DNA from: Adineta steineri
Lineage: Eukaryota > Rotifera > Eurotatoria > Adinetida > Adinetidae
Assembly (NCBI GenBank): GCA_905250115.1
Contig: CAJNOI010000314.1
Span: forward strand, 1-64,000
Reading direction: 5' to 3'
DNA length: 64,000 nt
Shown here: positions 1-12,762 of the stretch, in pieces
How the letters are laid out: every line of letters starts with the position of its first letter
Position numbering within the stretch: the first letter of the stretch is position 1
Translations under genes and position numbers: made by a program
Notes under the pieces: generated by a model
Databases searched by the model: none
Told to the model about the DNA's origin: nothing
What the model saw: the letters and a program-made list of their open reading frames with translations, nothing else

Positions 1-1573
1 AATAAGCGATAGACAGTCGCTATATTTTTCACACACTTATCAAACGTATATTAGCTTTTTTTTCATATAAATCGTTAACTTATTAAAACTATGTTTTATT
101 TATTCGTTTAAGATATTAAATTCTTATTATTAGTTACTTTTCAACACGGCATATGTTATTATTCACTATTGACACTTACAATTTACCTTTTTGTTGATTG
201 TGCTGGAAAAAAAATAACAAAAGGTGAGTAAGACGTACGCATACTTGGTTTTCTCCATTTTATTATTATTCACATGAATTAGTAAGAATCACAGAAAGGA
301 AGAACAAAAAAAAAGAATGCTTTCAGTTCTTTATTATACGTCATAGAAAGTGAGTGACTATTTTATTTCTAACTAATATCGAACAAATATCACAATAAAA
401 TATTCCATGTTATTAATATTTGAAAATATTGATTTTATTATCTTTTTTTTGTTAAAACTAAAAATAACATTCAACTTCTTTTTATCAAAATAAATAAAAG
501 AATACATTTATATTTATTCACTCGACTATTATATGATTCAGAAGATTTTTTTATCATTAAATGATCGTATAACAGCAATTTTGATGAATGTTTTAAATGG
601 CATTCAAGCGGAGGAAATTTTTTCATACATCTTGTAAGATTTCATTAATTTAACTGTAAATAATCGAATATTCAAGTAGGAAGGTTGAAAATTAATCGAG
701 CTTAAAAATAATATGTTCAATTATCATAAGCAAGGTTTTTTAGTAAAAATTATATTAGAAATGACCAAAAAAATTTTTTTTTTCAGATCAATATATTTGG
801 ATAATATTCATCATTATTTAAGATAAGGTAAGTGTCTATAAAGCGAGACTTTGATAATAAATTATCAAGTGTTCTTCTTTTGTGAAATAATTAAATTAGA
901 GTTTATTTTTCTGATTCATTGATTTTTTAGCGAGAAGTAATTAACCACATAGTTCGATTCAGTAGATTAACTCTTCTCTCCTGTGTAAATGTTAAAAAAA
1001 ACTGTCATTATATAATATTTATATTTGTTTGAATAAGAAATAAAATGAATGAATCAATGAGACATAAAAGAGAACGACCTTCATTTTATCGTCATCGACA
1101 TGATACTTCAATTGAAGTATATTTCGTTTCTTTCTCTCTGTTCTTTTTATATACATTCTCACCATCACAGACAGTAAATAATAGAAATTCATCATTCGTT
1201 TTTAGGAATAAAATATCGATTGTCATAAGAACAAAAGAAAAAATATCGTGATAATTGCAAGTATGTTTTATCTATTGATTTTTGACAGTATTACAATAAA
1301 AAAATTTGATTAGACTTCTAGTTCTGGGACGAATAAGAGCAGTCGATTCTTAGGTTTAATACATTTTTCAAGGAGGTTTTTTTTTATTCGTTTGACTACA
1401 ATGAGATTTTACCTTGAAGCTTGTACATATAGAAATGAAACAACGAAGTGTAAGAAGGAGAGAAATTCTTCTACACAAAATAAGTTCTTTTATTAGTACT
1501 ATTACGAAACAATCTTAGAAAATGATGAACTATTTTTTCAGTACTTTGAATAAGTCTTCTTTTGTTTTGTAGA
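1..1573. other. AT-rich leader region, no gene supported
   Basis: I find no convincing coding region here. The only short open frame (1045-1251) is low-complexity and has no recognisable domain. A polypyrimidine stretch ending in tag at 1572 directly precedes the ATG at 1574. This looks like a 3' splice site, so part of this region probably holds the 5' UTR intron and first untranslated exon of the following gene. Confidence 0.5.
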
Positions 1574-4500
1574 ATGTCATGTATAGGCCCTTTTAAATTT
1601 AATGATGGATATCCAACTGAACGAAAAGTGATTGATGCGTCCGGTCGATTAGGTTCACTTTATAATACTGCAACTGATAGTTTAATTGATCGACATTCTG
1701 TTCAACCGTCAGAGATAAAACCGCCAAATAAACGTTCGATATGTCGAGTATTTTCAGGTGATCAATCTAGAGAACCGACCAGTTTTCTAGGTAATATCGG
1801 TTTTGACGATGGAGTTCAACGAAGTATTCGTCTTCAGATGGTTGTACCATCAGGTATTGGTCGTTTTATTGAGTACAGACAACCTATTAATGCAAATACA
1901 CGATTTTTATATTACTGTTACAAAACCAGAAAAGAAACATTAAATATTAAAGCTCGAAAGGCAGATCGAATTGTTGCACCACCACAAGGTCCAACGGAGG
2001 CAACTCATATGATTACTAAAATTAAATGGGGTATTGAAATTTTATGTGTTATACAAATATCAAAAAATCAATCTATAGAAGCAATTGATCAATTACTTTC
2101 TCGTATCTCTCATCAACTTCAACGAAACGAAGTTCCAGTTCAACTTACAAATGATGATCGACGTTTAATAAATCAATTAAATAATATGACTATATACGGA
2201 TCTGAATTATGTGTTGATGATCCAAATACATCATTATTAACTATTCTTAATCGAATACAAGAATGGCAAACAAATGAAAATTTTCATCAACCAATTTTAT
2301 ATATAATGCAACCATTAAGATGGCTTTATAATAATATACAATTTCAAGAACCATGTTTTAAACCAGATCATGCCAATGTACATCTTGATCGAATTGAACC
2401 AATGAGTAAACGTATAGAAAATCAATTAAAACATTTACATCAATTATTCATAGATCTTCCAACAAATTATTTAAGTCCAGTACTTAATGAACAATTAAAA
2501 GTAGTTCGACAAAAATATAGCGTATTACTTGATGCTCAAGAAAATCTCAATGAACGTCTACGAAAAGTAATTCCAGATGTTCGCCGTAATCGTAGAGATC
2601 CGCAAGAATTAGATCAAATTATTTCAGATGAACGCTATGGATGTTTACATAAGGATGAAATTGATACATTTCAAATTACGATTGAACGATTATTAGCAAA
2701 AGCAATATTAATCGAAAAATTAACGAAAAATCATATTGAATATTTAAATGCATTTGATCTTCGTCCTAATGAAATGTCATCATTCAAAAATGAAGATATT
2801 GATATTATAATCAAACGTTCGTGTTCTAATGACAAACACAGTGTCATTCTTTGGTATTCTAGTGATCGATTAAAACGTGAGCAACCCGATAGATGGGAAC
2901 AAATATATCAACAAATAACTTCGCAACGACATCAAGCAATTAAATTAATCTATGTTGATTTTACGAATTGTCAGGAACGATTAGATGGTTTTACTGTGGT
3001 ACAATTACCACCAAAAGGAAGATCAGAAACACAACTTGATTCTCTTACAGGTAAGATATTAGATTTCGCTAAACCCAATGAGACACGAATTTTATAAAAA
3101 TTGACTAAGCAACTCTGTTTTAGATATAAGACCACAACCGCCACGAACAACGTCAGTTCCAAAACAACCATTACCTTCACAAGAGCAAGAACGTAGATCT
3201 ATAACACCACCACCATTTCCAACAACATTACCTAATATTTCTTATTCAACATCACCAAAGACTGAACTCAATGTATTACTCTTAGGAGAAACAGGCGTTG
3301 GTAAATCAACATTTATCAATGCATTTATTAATTATTTAAAATTCGATACTCTACATCAAGCTGAACGTGGTCAACCAATTGTATTAATACCAGTTTCATT
3401 TCTACTTACAGTTGGTGATCAATTTGATGAAGTTGTTGTTGACTTTGGTGATATAGATCCTAATGAAAGCTATGAACGTCACGGTCAATCGGTTACTCAA
3501 CAATGTAAATCCTATCTATTTGATTTAAACGATAAATATTCTTTACGTTTGATCGATACACCGGGTATCGGTGACACACGAGGAATAGATCAAGATACAA
3601 AGAATATCGATCATATATTGACATATATTAGTAATTTATCTCATGTAAATGCTATATGTTTATTACTTAAACCAAATACTTCTCGATTAAATATTTTCTT
3701 TCGTTCATGTATTAATCAATTATTAACATATATATCACCGGCTGGTTATAAAAATATTATATTTTGTTTTACAAATTCTCGTGCAACATTTTATGCACCT
3801 GGTGATACTGGTCCATTACTTCAAAAAATGCTTGTCGATGGAAATTTTAATATTCCATTTCAAAAAACAAATACATTTTGTTTCGATAGTGAATCATTTC
3901 GATATTTAGCTGCAAGAAAACGTCATATTAATTTTGATCATGATCAAGAAAAAGAATATACTGATAGTTGGAATACATCAGTGACTGAATCAATTCGTTT
4001 ACTTAATTATATACAAACACGTCAACCATATTATCTTAAATGGTTATCACCAAGAAAAGCTATGATTGATATATCAATGCTTGCTCGACCTATCATCGAA
4101 ACATTACGTTTAATAATCTATAATTGGAAATTAAATGAAGCAAAATTGTTTTTTAATCAGATTATATTAAATTCGAATCCAATCGATTTTGAAATGTGCA
4201 CATGTTGTGCACAAAGTAATGCGGTAGAAGTAGGTCCATTTTGGATAACTGAATATCAACGTGTTGCTTTAGGAAATTATGTTAATCAACATCATGTTTG
4301 TTCTTCAAATGGTAAACATTTTTTAGTTGAAGCTATGGTACAGCATGAATTTATTGATGAACCAGCTGGTCTTAAAAATGAACGATGGCAAAGTTCTTTT
4401 AATAATTTTCTATTGAAATGTGATAGATTAATTCATTATCTAAGACAACAAGGATTACTAACTCATGATGATGATCCATTTCAATGTATAATTGAACGAT

Positions 4501-4817
4501 TTCTTGAAGAAGAATTACAGATTTCTCAAATTCAACATATTGATTCGAATATGAATAGAAAAGTTCGTGAAGTATTACAATCAATAAAACAAAAACGTCA
4601 ATTAAATAGTCAACAATTATCGGAGACAAATGAAAAACTTTCACTCAATCAAGTTTATCAAATAATTAATGAATTTACAGGCATACCAACAATTCAAAAA
4701 CAAATTGATAGTATCAAGACAAGTCGACAATTAAAGATGAAAATACATGAATGTAAAATACAAACAAATGCAATTCAAAATAGAGCATTTTCTCGATTAT
4801 CTAATTCTTTGGAATAA
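1574..4817 (+). CDS. SNTX-like N-terminal module fused to an AIG1-like GTPase
   Basis: Two exons, 1574-3050 and 3124-4817, with a 73-bp GT-AG intron; spliced length is 1056 codons. The phase works (split Asp codon) and the frame stays open across the junction. The N-terminal ~200 residues resemble the start of the stonustoxin/SNTX-type proteins (a short GRLGSLYNTATD motif, then an ATHMITKIKWG motif), a MACPF-related scaffold that also occurs in many non-toxic animal proteins. A Pro-rich linker follows. Then comes a G domain with a P-loop GETGVGKS near residues 547-554 and a DTPGIGD switch II motif near 637-643. The usual G4 motif is replaced by FTNSRATF. The C-terminal third has a Cys/His cluster (CTCC near 851, HHVC near 877) and long helical segments. 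Role is inferred: a cytosolic GTPase, perhaps immune or membrane-associated. Start chosen at ATG 1574, just after an apparent splice acceptor; the TTG upstream would lie inside the intron. Polyadenylation signal-like aataaa follows at about 4842. Confidence 0.75.
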
Positions 4818-4947
4818 TTTTTTTTCTTATTTTTTTTTAAATAAATTTTATTTGAATATAAACTTGTTTATTTATTTTCTTCGCAAACAATGCAAATACA
4901 ATCGTTTTCTGTTTATTTATTTGGCTAATCATTCCGGACTTTGTAAT

Positions 4948-5919
4948 TTATTTTTGAGGAGCTACAGACCGCATTTGTTGTCTCCATCGACATCGAAAAA
5001 TATTTTTTATTCGAGTACCAAGTTCTGGTATTGTACTCAAACATGTAAATGGAAAAAGAAATGCAATATAATAAGAGAATAATGAAGCATATGTATTGTA
5101 TTGAGCTCCAACATAAGATGGAACGCCAACTTTGTGAGCAACAGCTAACATTACAGGAGGTAAATATAAAACAAAGAAAAGTGATGAGACAGACAATAGT
5201 TGAAGTATCATTTTACGATGTTTTCGCCATTGTATTTGTTGTTGTAAATGTCGCTTTCGAAGAATTACACGTAAAACAAGAAAAATACTACCAAATCCAA
5301 TAAGAATAGAACATAATATTGCACCAGTCATAAATTCATACAGACCAAATGCAAGACTATTATATACCCAACTAGAATAACCCCAGAAAGTTATGAAGTA
5401 ATAGAATGATCTATTACAACCATTCATAGGAGTAATAGTTCCATAAACTACTATACCATATAGAACAATAAATATTAATGGGAGATAATGAATGAAAAAT
5501 TGTTTTTTCTTTGTTGAAACCCATTGATCATGAAATATAAGAATATGTCTTTCGACGGATGCCCATCCAACAAGTTTTGCTGTTGTCGTATATAAAGTTG
5601 AATCTAAGAACTTCCAAATCATACAAAATGTTGGTGTTTGTATCCAAGCAACTCCATATAGATAAAGATACATTTTCCAAGGAATAGTTGTTAATTCCAT
5701 AATAAGACACATAAAAAGAACAACAATTATAACATGATTATGTAAACCACGCCGAAGATTTGAATCAAAAAGGAATTGATAAAGAACGAAAAGACAACAA
5801 ATAAGTGATAAAATATTTGAAATAAGAAAAATCCAAAATCGAACAATATAAGGTATAGCAATCCCATCATCATATACGAATTTAATGATATTACTTGAAC
5901 TAATGTTTGATATTGGCAT
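4948..5919 (-). CDS. Rhodopsin-like 7TM receptor (bdelloid-type GPCR), paralogue A
   Basis: Intronless frame of 323 residues. Seven hydrophobic segments can be read, starting at about residue 20 (PYIVRFWIFLISNILSLICC). A TM3 Cys (TFCMIW) and an extracellular-loop Cys (NGCNR) could form the family disulfide. The DRY motif at the end of TM3 is ERH (SVERHILIFHD). The intracellular loop 3 is basic (RKRHLQQQIQWRKHRK). TM7 ends in FTCLSTIPELG rather than NPxxY, followed by a basic tail. It is a close paralogue of the receptor at 42950-43978, with similarity along the full length. The ligand cannot be inferred; family knowledge suggests a peptide or chemosensory receptor in the plasma membrane. Its 3' end lies 130 bp from the convergent GTPase gene. 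Confidence 0.85.
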   Translation of the reverse strand: MPISNISSSNIIKFVYDDGIAIPYIVRFWIFLISNILSLICCLFVLYQFLFDSNLRRGLHNHVIIVVLFMCLIMELTTIPWKMYLYLYGVAWIQTPTFCMIWKFLDSTLYTTTAKLVGWASVERHILIFHDQWVSTKKKQFFIHYLPLIFIVLYGIVVYGTITPMNGCNRSFYYFITFWGYSSWVYNSLAFGLYEFMTGAILCSILIGFGSIFLVLRVILRKRHLQQQIQWRKHRKMILQLLSVSSLFFVLYLPPVMLAVAHKVGVPSYVGAQYNTYASLFSYYIAFLFPFTCLSTIPELGTRIKNIFRCRWRQQMRSVAPQK

Positions 5920-7003
5920 TCTTCAAAGTATAAAATGTTAGAATGAATAATCTATTGAAAAATATTTTTGATTGAACATGAGAAGAAGTGTTGAAAGAGA
6001 GCAGAATACGCTCGTTTATTAATGCGTTTATTTTTTTTTCTTACGTTCATTTATAAGGGCTTATTATCATTGCGATTTTATCGAACTGATAAACAGAAAA
6101 AAAAGACAATCAGAAATATTCATAGATTCTATTAATTGATATGATTTCTATAGTAATATCGATATTATTTTCAAACTACTAAGACTTAGCTTTTCATAAG
6201 GCTTCGTGATTACGCTCTGTTGCTTCAGTATATTGAATCGCAAACAATATCTGATAATATAGATGTGAAAATAGATTTTAATCTTTTATAAAAAAAAAAA
6301 GATATTCTCATAAATAATAATTCATTAATTTATTAATAATAAATTAATGAATTATTATATTTCGCAGATCTGTAATCATTCACTATCATTCATATATAAA
6401 TCATTATATGACAGACCGTAATAAATATTAACGATGAAAAAAATACATGTTATAAATTTGTATAATTTTTTTTCATTCATATAACAATATCAGATTAAAA
6501 TATTTACACCCTTAAATGGAAAGATTATAGACAGAGTGGTTTTTCAAGAAGTAAATTCAAGAGAAACAAGTAAATGAGATAGTGAAAAAAAATTATTCGT
6601 TTCAATTTACACTTTCAGATATGAAGTATTTTTTTAATAAGAATATAGTTACGATATACAGATTATTCATAGATAAGAAAATATTTTAGTTGCCTAGCCA
6701 TCTTATAAATCCTCTTATAAAAAAATTGAAAGATATGTAAATCGCGATATATGGTGAGAAAATAAGTGTATTGCACGTTGCACTCTGATAAATCCTTGAA
6801 GGATTCATCATTCTATGGTTGTTTTTGTTTTCAGTGCACTTTTAAGTCAAAACAGATTTTAACGTACCATAGTGCTATTGATATTGCACTTTGCCCGGTA
6901 TTAAATGTGAGAATCTAAACACATGTCATATAATCTTCAAATAAAATGATGGTGTATGCGTTACATTCGTAGCTGAAGCGTAGAAAAGAAAGCAAAGAAA
7001 ATA
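5920..7003. other. Divergent intergenic region with AT palindrome
   Basis: This 1.1 kb separates the minus-strand GPCR from the plus-strand beta-propeller gene, so it must hold both upstream regions. I see no open frame of interest. The only distinct structure is the palindrome at 6314-6358. No promoter motif could be assigned with confidence. Confidence 0.5.
6314..6358. repeat. Perfect 20-bp AT palindrome
   Basis: Two exact 20-bp inverted arms (6314-6333 and 6339-6358) flank the 5-base loop taata. Composition is almost pure A/T, so a cruciform is possible, but chance in AT-rich DNA is also a reasonable explanation. Confidence 0.7.
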
Positions 7004-8418
7004 ATGCAACGTTTTAGCTTTGTTCTTATATTTGTATTAGTGTTAATCACTGAAGTAAAAGCGACAGTAAATGATAATAACGATGAACTTTCCTGGACCA
7101 CTGCAATGGGTAATGCACGTAATACTCGTCGTTTGATTCCATCGTTGGCCACTGAATTCAATGGTAGCACTTGGACAACAATCTTCAATTCATCTTCACA
7201 AGATACAACAGTATTCGGTGCTGGTGCTGGTATCAACGGTGATCTCTATCTTTTTGTAACTGATTCACGATATGGTTCTGGTAATATATTTCTTGTGTTT
7301 TATTCATTATTTGATTTCATTGATATTTAGCCGATTATATGCTCTGTCTTACTACAAATGGAGATATCCGTTGGAAGATGTATCTTGAATCGCCACCACG
7401 TATGATGAATACTGCAGTGTCGAACATTGTGTCAGACCAAGAAAATAATCTTCTTTATTACACATCAACTTGGGCCGATACTGGATCATTTGTATCGAAA
7501 ATATGTCGAGTCTTTTATCCTCAAACTCATCATCCTGCTCAAGAATGTGTGAATACCTATAAAATCAGTTCAAATTTCTTGGCACCACTTGCATTAAGCA
7601 CAAAAGCAGATCTTCTGATAACATCTGTAATTGAAAATGCTCCAGCTGCTTTCAATACAACAACATTTGAGATGCTCTGGAGTGATTCAGAAACAATGGG
7701 TTCTGACCCATCCGCCGATTATAAAGCTGATCCATTTACTGGTGATATTTATTGGATTGGTGGTGATGATGTTATGGGAAAGATGGATTCAAATGGTACT
7801 CGTCTATTTATTAATGATACGAATTCAGGTGGTAATCGAGATTTTGCACTTGATAGTCGACGACAAATAGTAGTACGAGCATGGCAAAATATGTCTGATC
7901 ATGATTGGCCTCTTATCGTCTCTGCTTGGAACGTTGAAAATACAGGATTACATGAACGTTGGCAATGGAAAGATGATAATAATAATACAATGAATACCGA
8001 TTGTACACCACCAATGCTCGATGCTCAAAATGGCATTACTTATTTTGTCAATTTACCCTATGCTATTGCTCTTGATACGAATACTGGCAATCGTCGTTGG
8101 CAAACCGAAGTGGTGACAAAAAGCGACATGGATAATCTTGATCTTGCTGCAGAATGTACTGCATTCAACGAACAATCACGAGTTCTTTACGTATTTGTGA
8201 AATCAACAAAAGCACCTTTCAAACTCATGCTTATTGCTGTACATGCTGATACGGGTAAAATCCTTCGACAAATGGATGTTGCGAGAACTGACAGCAAAAT
8301 AGTAAAATCTTTCTGTCCTATGCTTATCGGCAATGAAATGATTTATATTTCATGGTTAACAGGTGCCTATCCCGATCTCGTTCCATTGACAATTACTGGT
8401 GTTCCTCAATTATCTTAA
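7004..8418 (+). CDS. Secreted PQQ-like beta-propeller protein
   Basis: Two exons, 7004-7280 and 7331-8418, joined across a 50-bp intron (split GCC codon) to give 454 residues. Residues 1-20 form a clean signal peptide (MQRFSFVLIFVLVLITEVKA). The mature part carries repeated blade motifs of the pyrrolo-quinoline-quinone enzyme-repeat type: TNGDIRWKMYL, TGDIYWIGGDD, TNTGNRRWQTE and ADTGKILRQMDV, each a Gly-x-x-x-Trp turn. There are several N-glycosylation sequons. Family knowledge: such propellers are either quinoprotein dehydrogenases or extracellular scaffold/binding proteins. No dehydrogenase-specific catalytic residues were recognisable, so the enzymatic role is open. Start ATG 7004 is supported by the signal peptide. 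A poly(A) signal-like aataaataaa follows at about 8437. Confidence 0.75.
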
Positions 8419-8649
8419 TTTTGTTTTCTTGATAAAATAAATAAATTGAATCAATTGAAATATAACTCTCATGTATTTTAACTTATTTTTTCTAGAACAG
8501 TATGATAAGATATTTCAAGTTTCTATAAACACTTCAATCAATAATTGTAATAATAAAGGTATCTTTTTATATAAATTTGAACTACGTCGATATATATAAA
8601 TGTAACCAAATTTATCAATTGATAGACCAATATCATACACGAGTATAGA

Positions 8650-8862
8650 ATGCATTCGAAAATCGAAAAGATGAATAATGATCAAAATAGTTCTGATTAT
8701 GATCTAGACTCTCGAGAAACTGAGTTGGGTGATTTAAAAGATTGTCTTATTGAAACATATACTGTTAAAAAGTCATGTACTCTTTCAGATCAAAGTATCA
8801 AAATAGCATTCATTATATTCTGGACAGATGTACATGTATTTAACGATATTATAGATAAATAA
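8650..8862 (+). CDS. Small hypothetical acidic protein (uncertain)
   Basis: Open frame of 70 residues with an acidic Asp/Ser-rich start (NNDQNSSDYDLDSRETELGD) and no recognisable domain, signal peptide or splice partner. It sits 230 bp after the beta-propeller gene and just before the segment shared with 40.8-42.7 kb. It could be a small gene, an isolated first exon or a chance frame. Confidence 0.25.
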   Translation: MHSKIEKMNNDQNSSDYDLDSRETELGDLKDCLIETYTVKKSCTLSDQSIKIAFIIFWTDVHVFNDIIDK

Positions 8863-8904
8863 TACAACTAACATTATCAATTCGGTTTGAGTGACAAATT
8901 CATA

Positions 8905-10410
8905 TTGTAAATCCAGCCACAAAAAGTAAATTAAGAAATTTTTATTAATTCTATACTTCTATCTAGATATTCATTACCAATCTAAAGAAGAATTAACAAG
9001 AAAAGAAAACGAATTACTCAGTTATTGATAAAATAATTAGAAAAAAAAAGTTTATTAAACTGAAACATCATAGTGTATCTTCGTTATGAGCAGGTCTAAT
9101 TCATATTTAATATCTTTATTGTTTTATAAAGATATTTATTCAAATCCCTAAGAATTGTCATAAATATTTTAGTTACTATGATTGAAAACAAAACTTTAAA
9201 AGTTTTTTCAATATAAATTCAGATTTGATAATAATTAAATCATAAAGTTTGTAGAAATGATTTGTCGATATAAAAAAATAAGTCCTATCGTCATCGAATA
9301 ATGATGTCTATATTAAAAATAATATTCCATTTATCATTCATCTCTGAAAATCATAGAATTTTTATAATAAAAATCTTGTATTAAAAAGTGCATTAAAACA
9401 AAAATAAACAAACTAAAAAGCATTTTAAATTAAGTAGAACAAAGATATACACAAATAACATTATTTTAATGATGTATTTTTATGAAATGTGTTGATTAAC
9501 GTATTTTGCTAGTCAGTTATGAACAAGTTGTTGTTTCTTTTACATTCGAAAATGTATATAATAAATTGTGATCAATATTAAACATGATAAAAAATTAATA
9601 ATTATTATAATCTATCAATAGTTAATGTAAAATAGAAATCTACCAAGGCAAAATTTTGTTGGTTGTCGGTAAATAAATTAGTTTTGAAAATTATACAAAA
9701 AACAAAAGAAGTGACAAAATTAATGTTATTGTTTTTCTATTAATTAGAATTATTGAAAAAGAAAATACTTTGAAATATATGCTGTTCAAATTCATTTGAA
9801 TATTCTATAAAATAACAAAGAATCAATTGTTAAAAAAAGATTTATTTTATTTTTCTTTTTAGTATTAAAAATTATAATCTTTACTAATAAAAATCTTTTC
9901 GGTATTAATAATAAATAAAAATAAATATTCAAAAGCAAGGTGTTCTTTCATAAATGTGTGAGATAAAATTTATGAATTTTATTCATAAGATATATTCTAC
10001 GAAGATTTCTTATTAATTAAATATGAAATATTTTGAAGAGTAGACAAGAAAGATTAGTTTTTCAACTATGAAAATGAATGAATAAATTATATTTATCTGC
10101 CTAACAAGATATTCACACATTTCATATATAATAAAATCTAATAAATAAAATAAAAATTATATCAGAGAAACATTTTTTTAAGAATTATTTATTACTGTAT
10201 TTCAATTTTTTAACTACATTCTAATAGTTCGAAAATAAAATAAATATTAATTCTTTTCACCAATTTCAAATATCGATAATAGTTCAATGAATACATATAT
10301 TAAACATCTATTTATAATACATGTGCATATTATATAGAAATCCTATCAATTCAATAATCTTTTATATTTATCAATTAACAGAATCTAATCAAATTTTTGA
10401 ATGACCTTTT
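8905..10410 (+). repeat. Noncoding segment paralogous to the 5' flank of GPCR B
   Basis: Bases about 8905-9575 and 10357-10410 align collinearly, in the same orientation, with about 40845-42180 and 42672-42725. Long blocks match, for example around 9100-9180 versus 41705-41790. The middle (9576-10356) does not align clearly. The copy at 41 kb carries an extra 599-bp element, whereas here the site is empty with a single TTAA near 9053. No gene is present. Confidence 0.75.
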
Positions 10411-10449
10411 CCTGTTAGTTACTCTCATAACATCATAATACATGTATCC

Positions 10450-10757
10450 TGTGAGTTTTTGAGTCTTCATCTCCACTCGGAGCCGAAGATTGATTACTAG
10501 TCTTTCTTTCAACTCACTGTTATCGTTTAATGCTATTGTGGCTGTTGTACACTATCTACTTCATTTTGTTGTTTTCTCTCCTCATTGTCTTGATCCTTTT
10601 TCTTCTTACCTCTCTTACTCTGTCAAATGTTACACTTATACATATTTATATTACTTTTTCTTTCTTTCTCACTTTCTCTTCAATCTCCACTTGTGTACTG
10701 TAAGGACCTTGAAGGTCGTCAGTCTTATTACTGCCTAAATAAATAAAAAAAAAAAAT
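10450..10757 (+). mobile_element. Possible 3' end of a poly(A)-tailed retroelement
   Basis: A pyrimidine-rich, comparatively GC-richer segment ends in a tract of taaataaat followed by about 12 A residues (10736-10757). Just before the tail is a short palindromic element (gaccttgaaggtc, about 10707). This looks like the 3' end of a LINE or SINE. I could not find target-site duplications or internal Pol III boxes. It lies exactly between the GPCR-flank segment and tandem unit 1. Confidence 0.35.
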
Positions 10758-11061
10758 TTCCTCGATCTTATTCTCATCCGTATTAAGACTAGTTTTTTTT
10801 CATGCGTATGCATAATGTTTAAAGCATGGTCTATGTACAAAATTTCATAAAGCTTATTTTCTTCATCATTAATTTCATACTATCAAACATTAATATGATG
10901 TTTGACAAAGATCCCACAAGGATTCCTTATGTTTTTGGTTGAAAGAAATGAGCAAAAAATGCAGGCATTGTCTATGAACACAACTTATTCTCATTCCTAC
11001 ATTCTACCTCCTAAAAAAATTGTTTTTTGTTTGAGTTGTTGCACTTTTTTTTCCTGGAAAA

Positions 11062-11530
11062 AAACTTCTCAATCATGATATTTATATTCTCCTTGTTGGA
11101 AAAATTTTTTTCACTCATTTCTACATCCTCCTTCCAGAAAAAGAAAAATAACTTATTTTTTTTTATTTCAGTCTTTTACGCAAAAGAAAACTTGTCTATC
11201 ATCGTTCTTGAATTCCCATTATTGAAACGAATATTTTCTGGTCTCGTTGTTACATTTTCTTTTTAAAAAAAAACTTATTTACTTTCATCTTCAAATTCTT
11301 ACCCGTAAAAAAACTTGCCCGTCATCATTTCTGCATTGCCATTGGTAAATGCATTTTTCTTGCTCTCGTTGCTATACTCCCCTTTTTGAAAAAACTTCTT
11401 TCTGTTTATTTCAGTCTTTTGCGCACAAAAAACTTGTCTACCATCGTTCTAACATTCTCAATATTGGAAGGAATCTTTTTTGCTCTCATTGTTACATTTT
11501 CTTTTTCAGAAAAAAATATTGTTGCTCCTG
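11062..11530. repeat. Imperfect 119-126-bp tandem repeat, four units
   Basis: Units begin at aaacttctc 11062, aaacttgtc 11188, aaacttgcc 11311 and aaacttgtc 11430. Each has T-rich text with recurring blocks such as ttcagtctttt and gttacattttct. The array is also present at 22383-22890 in copy 2. Frames through it are Phe/Ser/Lys-rich and broken in this copy, so I read it as a noncoding minisatellite. The adjoining 11530-12010 stretch is conserved in copy 2 but is unrecognised. Confidence 0.65.
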
Positions 11531-12369
11531 TATGAAGAGAAGGAAATTATTTCATAGGTCAGTAGTAAGTAGTAAGTGTGGTGTTATTTTTTGTCTTTCG
11601 ATGGATAGATGTAAAGACCGAAGATGAGTTCGAGTACTCATCGATTCGATATAGTTTTTAACTAGTCGTGATAGTAATGGTGAACTAAATAATCTCGCCT
11701 TCATATGTTTTGATGCCAGTAGAAAAGAAATAATCTACTAAACCACATTAAGTATTTTGCGGAGTTTAGAATTTAGCGCAAAAGAGAGTGTGAAGCCAAT
11801 AATCTCTTGACTACACTCGTAACATAACGATGAAAGGAATAATTTCATAATCATAATAAATAACCACAACTAAAACTTTGCAAATGTAATCAGTAGAAAT
11901 GTTAGATCATCGAATACTTCGATGATTAAAGCCCCCGGTGAGTGGAACGATAATGGAAAGATTGAACAGATGAATACTTCGTCAAATACGTGAAAAGTGA
12001 AATACTCGAACAGTTGAATCAGTCAATAATTGAGTGGCATGTAGATGGTTTTCACCTTTTTTACTATTTTCAAATATGAATATGTGTCTCTCACCTTTCT
12101 CTTATTTTGTAATGATAAAATCGAAAGGCAATGTGGACATACTAGATGATTAAACCTGTATGATCTTACCTTTCGTTTTATCATAAAAGAAGAAAATAGC
12201 AAAAGATGATAGGAGTATTCCTCTTTCAAAATATACAACACTAAGCAATATAAATCATGTATCTCTCTTCGTTTAGATTGACTTAATAGTTTACTTGCTG
12301 ATGTCCACGTCGTATGCAAGTGTTTCTTCTAAAACAACGAAAAATATAATAATTTTATGTTAATTTCAA

Positions 12370-12693
12370 TCAACTTCCAATTGCAAGCACAGCTGTTTGT
12401 TTCAGTGATGGAACATCAGAAAGGTTTAGGTGTAGATTATTCAATATATCAACTGGTATGTATAAAAACACCGAAAAATTAAATGTTGAAAAAAAAAGAG
12501 TGACTGGAAAAATTATCCAATCAATAAATAATAATGATTGATGAAGAGTGAGGATAAGAATGAGGATGACGGTAATGCTGCGTTGATTGTAACGACATCT
12601 TAAAACGTAATACAATTTCCGTTTTTTGATTCGATCATTTTCTCCGGCGTTTTTTGTCTTACGCAACTTTTTCCTTCGACATTTGTTTCTCAC
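12370..12693 (-). pseudogene. Conserved minus-strand reading frame, unrecognised
   Basis: A 107-codon frame reads divergently from the M13 gene start, only 70 bp away. Its C-terminal part (for example FFSTFNFSVFLYIP, then DVPSLKQTAVLAIG) stays open in the second unit with mostly conservative changes (24793-25100). This hints at former or present coding. A further conserved frame at 12023-12319 has a GT donor (after ATAAAACGAAAG) that is lost in copy 2. I do not recognise the family, and it could be a relic of a membrane protein. Confidence 0.3.
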
Positions 12694-12762
12694 GGCGTTT
12701 TCATAGTAAATCTATTAACTAAGCCCATAATTTTCTCTATTAGCATACCTGCGGAACCTACA

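Noticed and set aside
1045-1251. 68-codon plus-strand frame upstream of the GTPase gene
   Set aside because: Low-complexity composition, no domain, and it lies in a probable 5' UTR or promoter region.
7631-7870. Second plus-strand frame inside the beta-propeller gene
   Set aside because: It is an out-of-frame shadow of the real exon 7331-8418.
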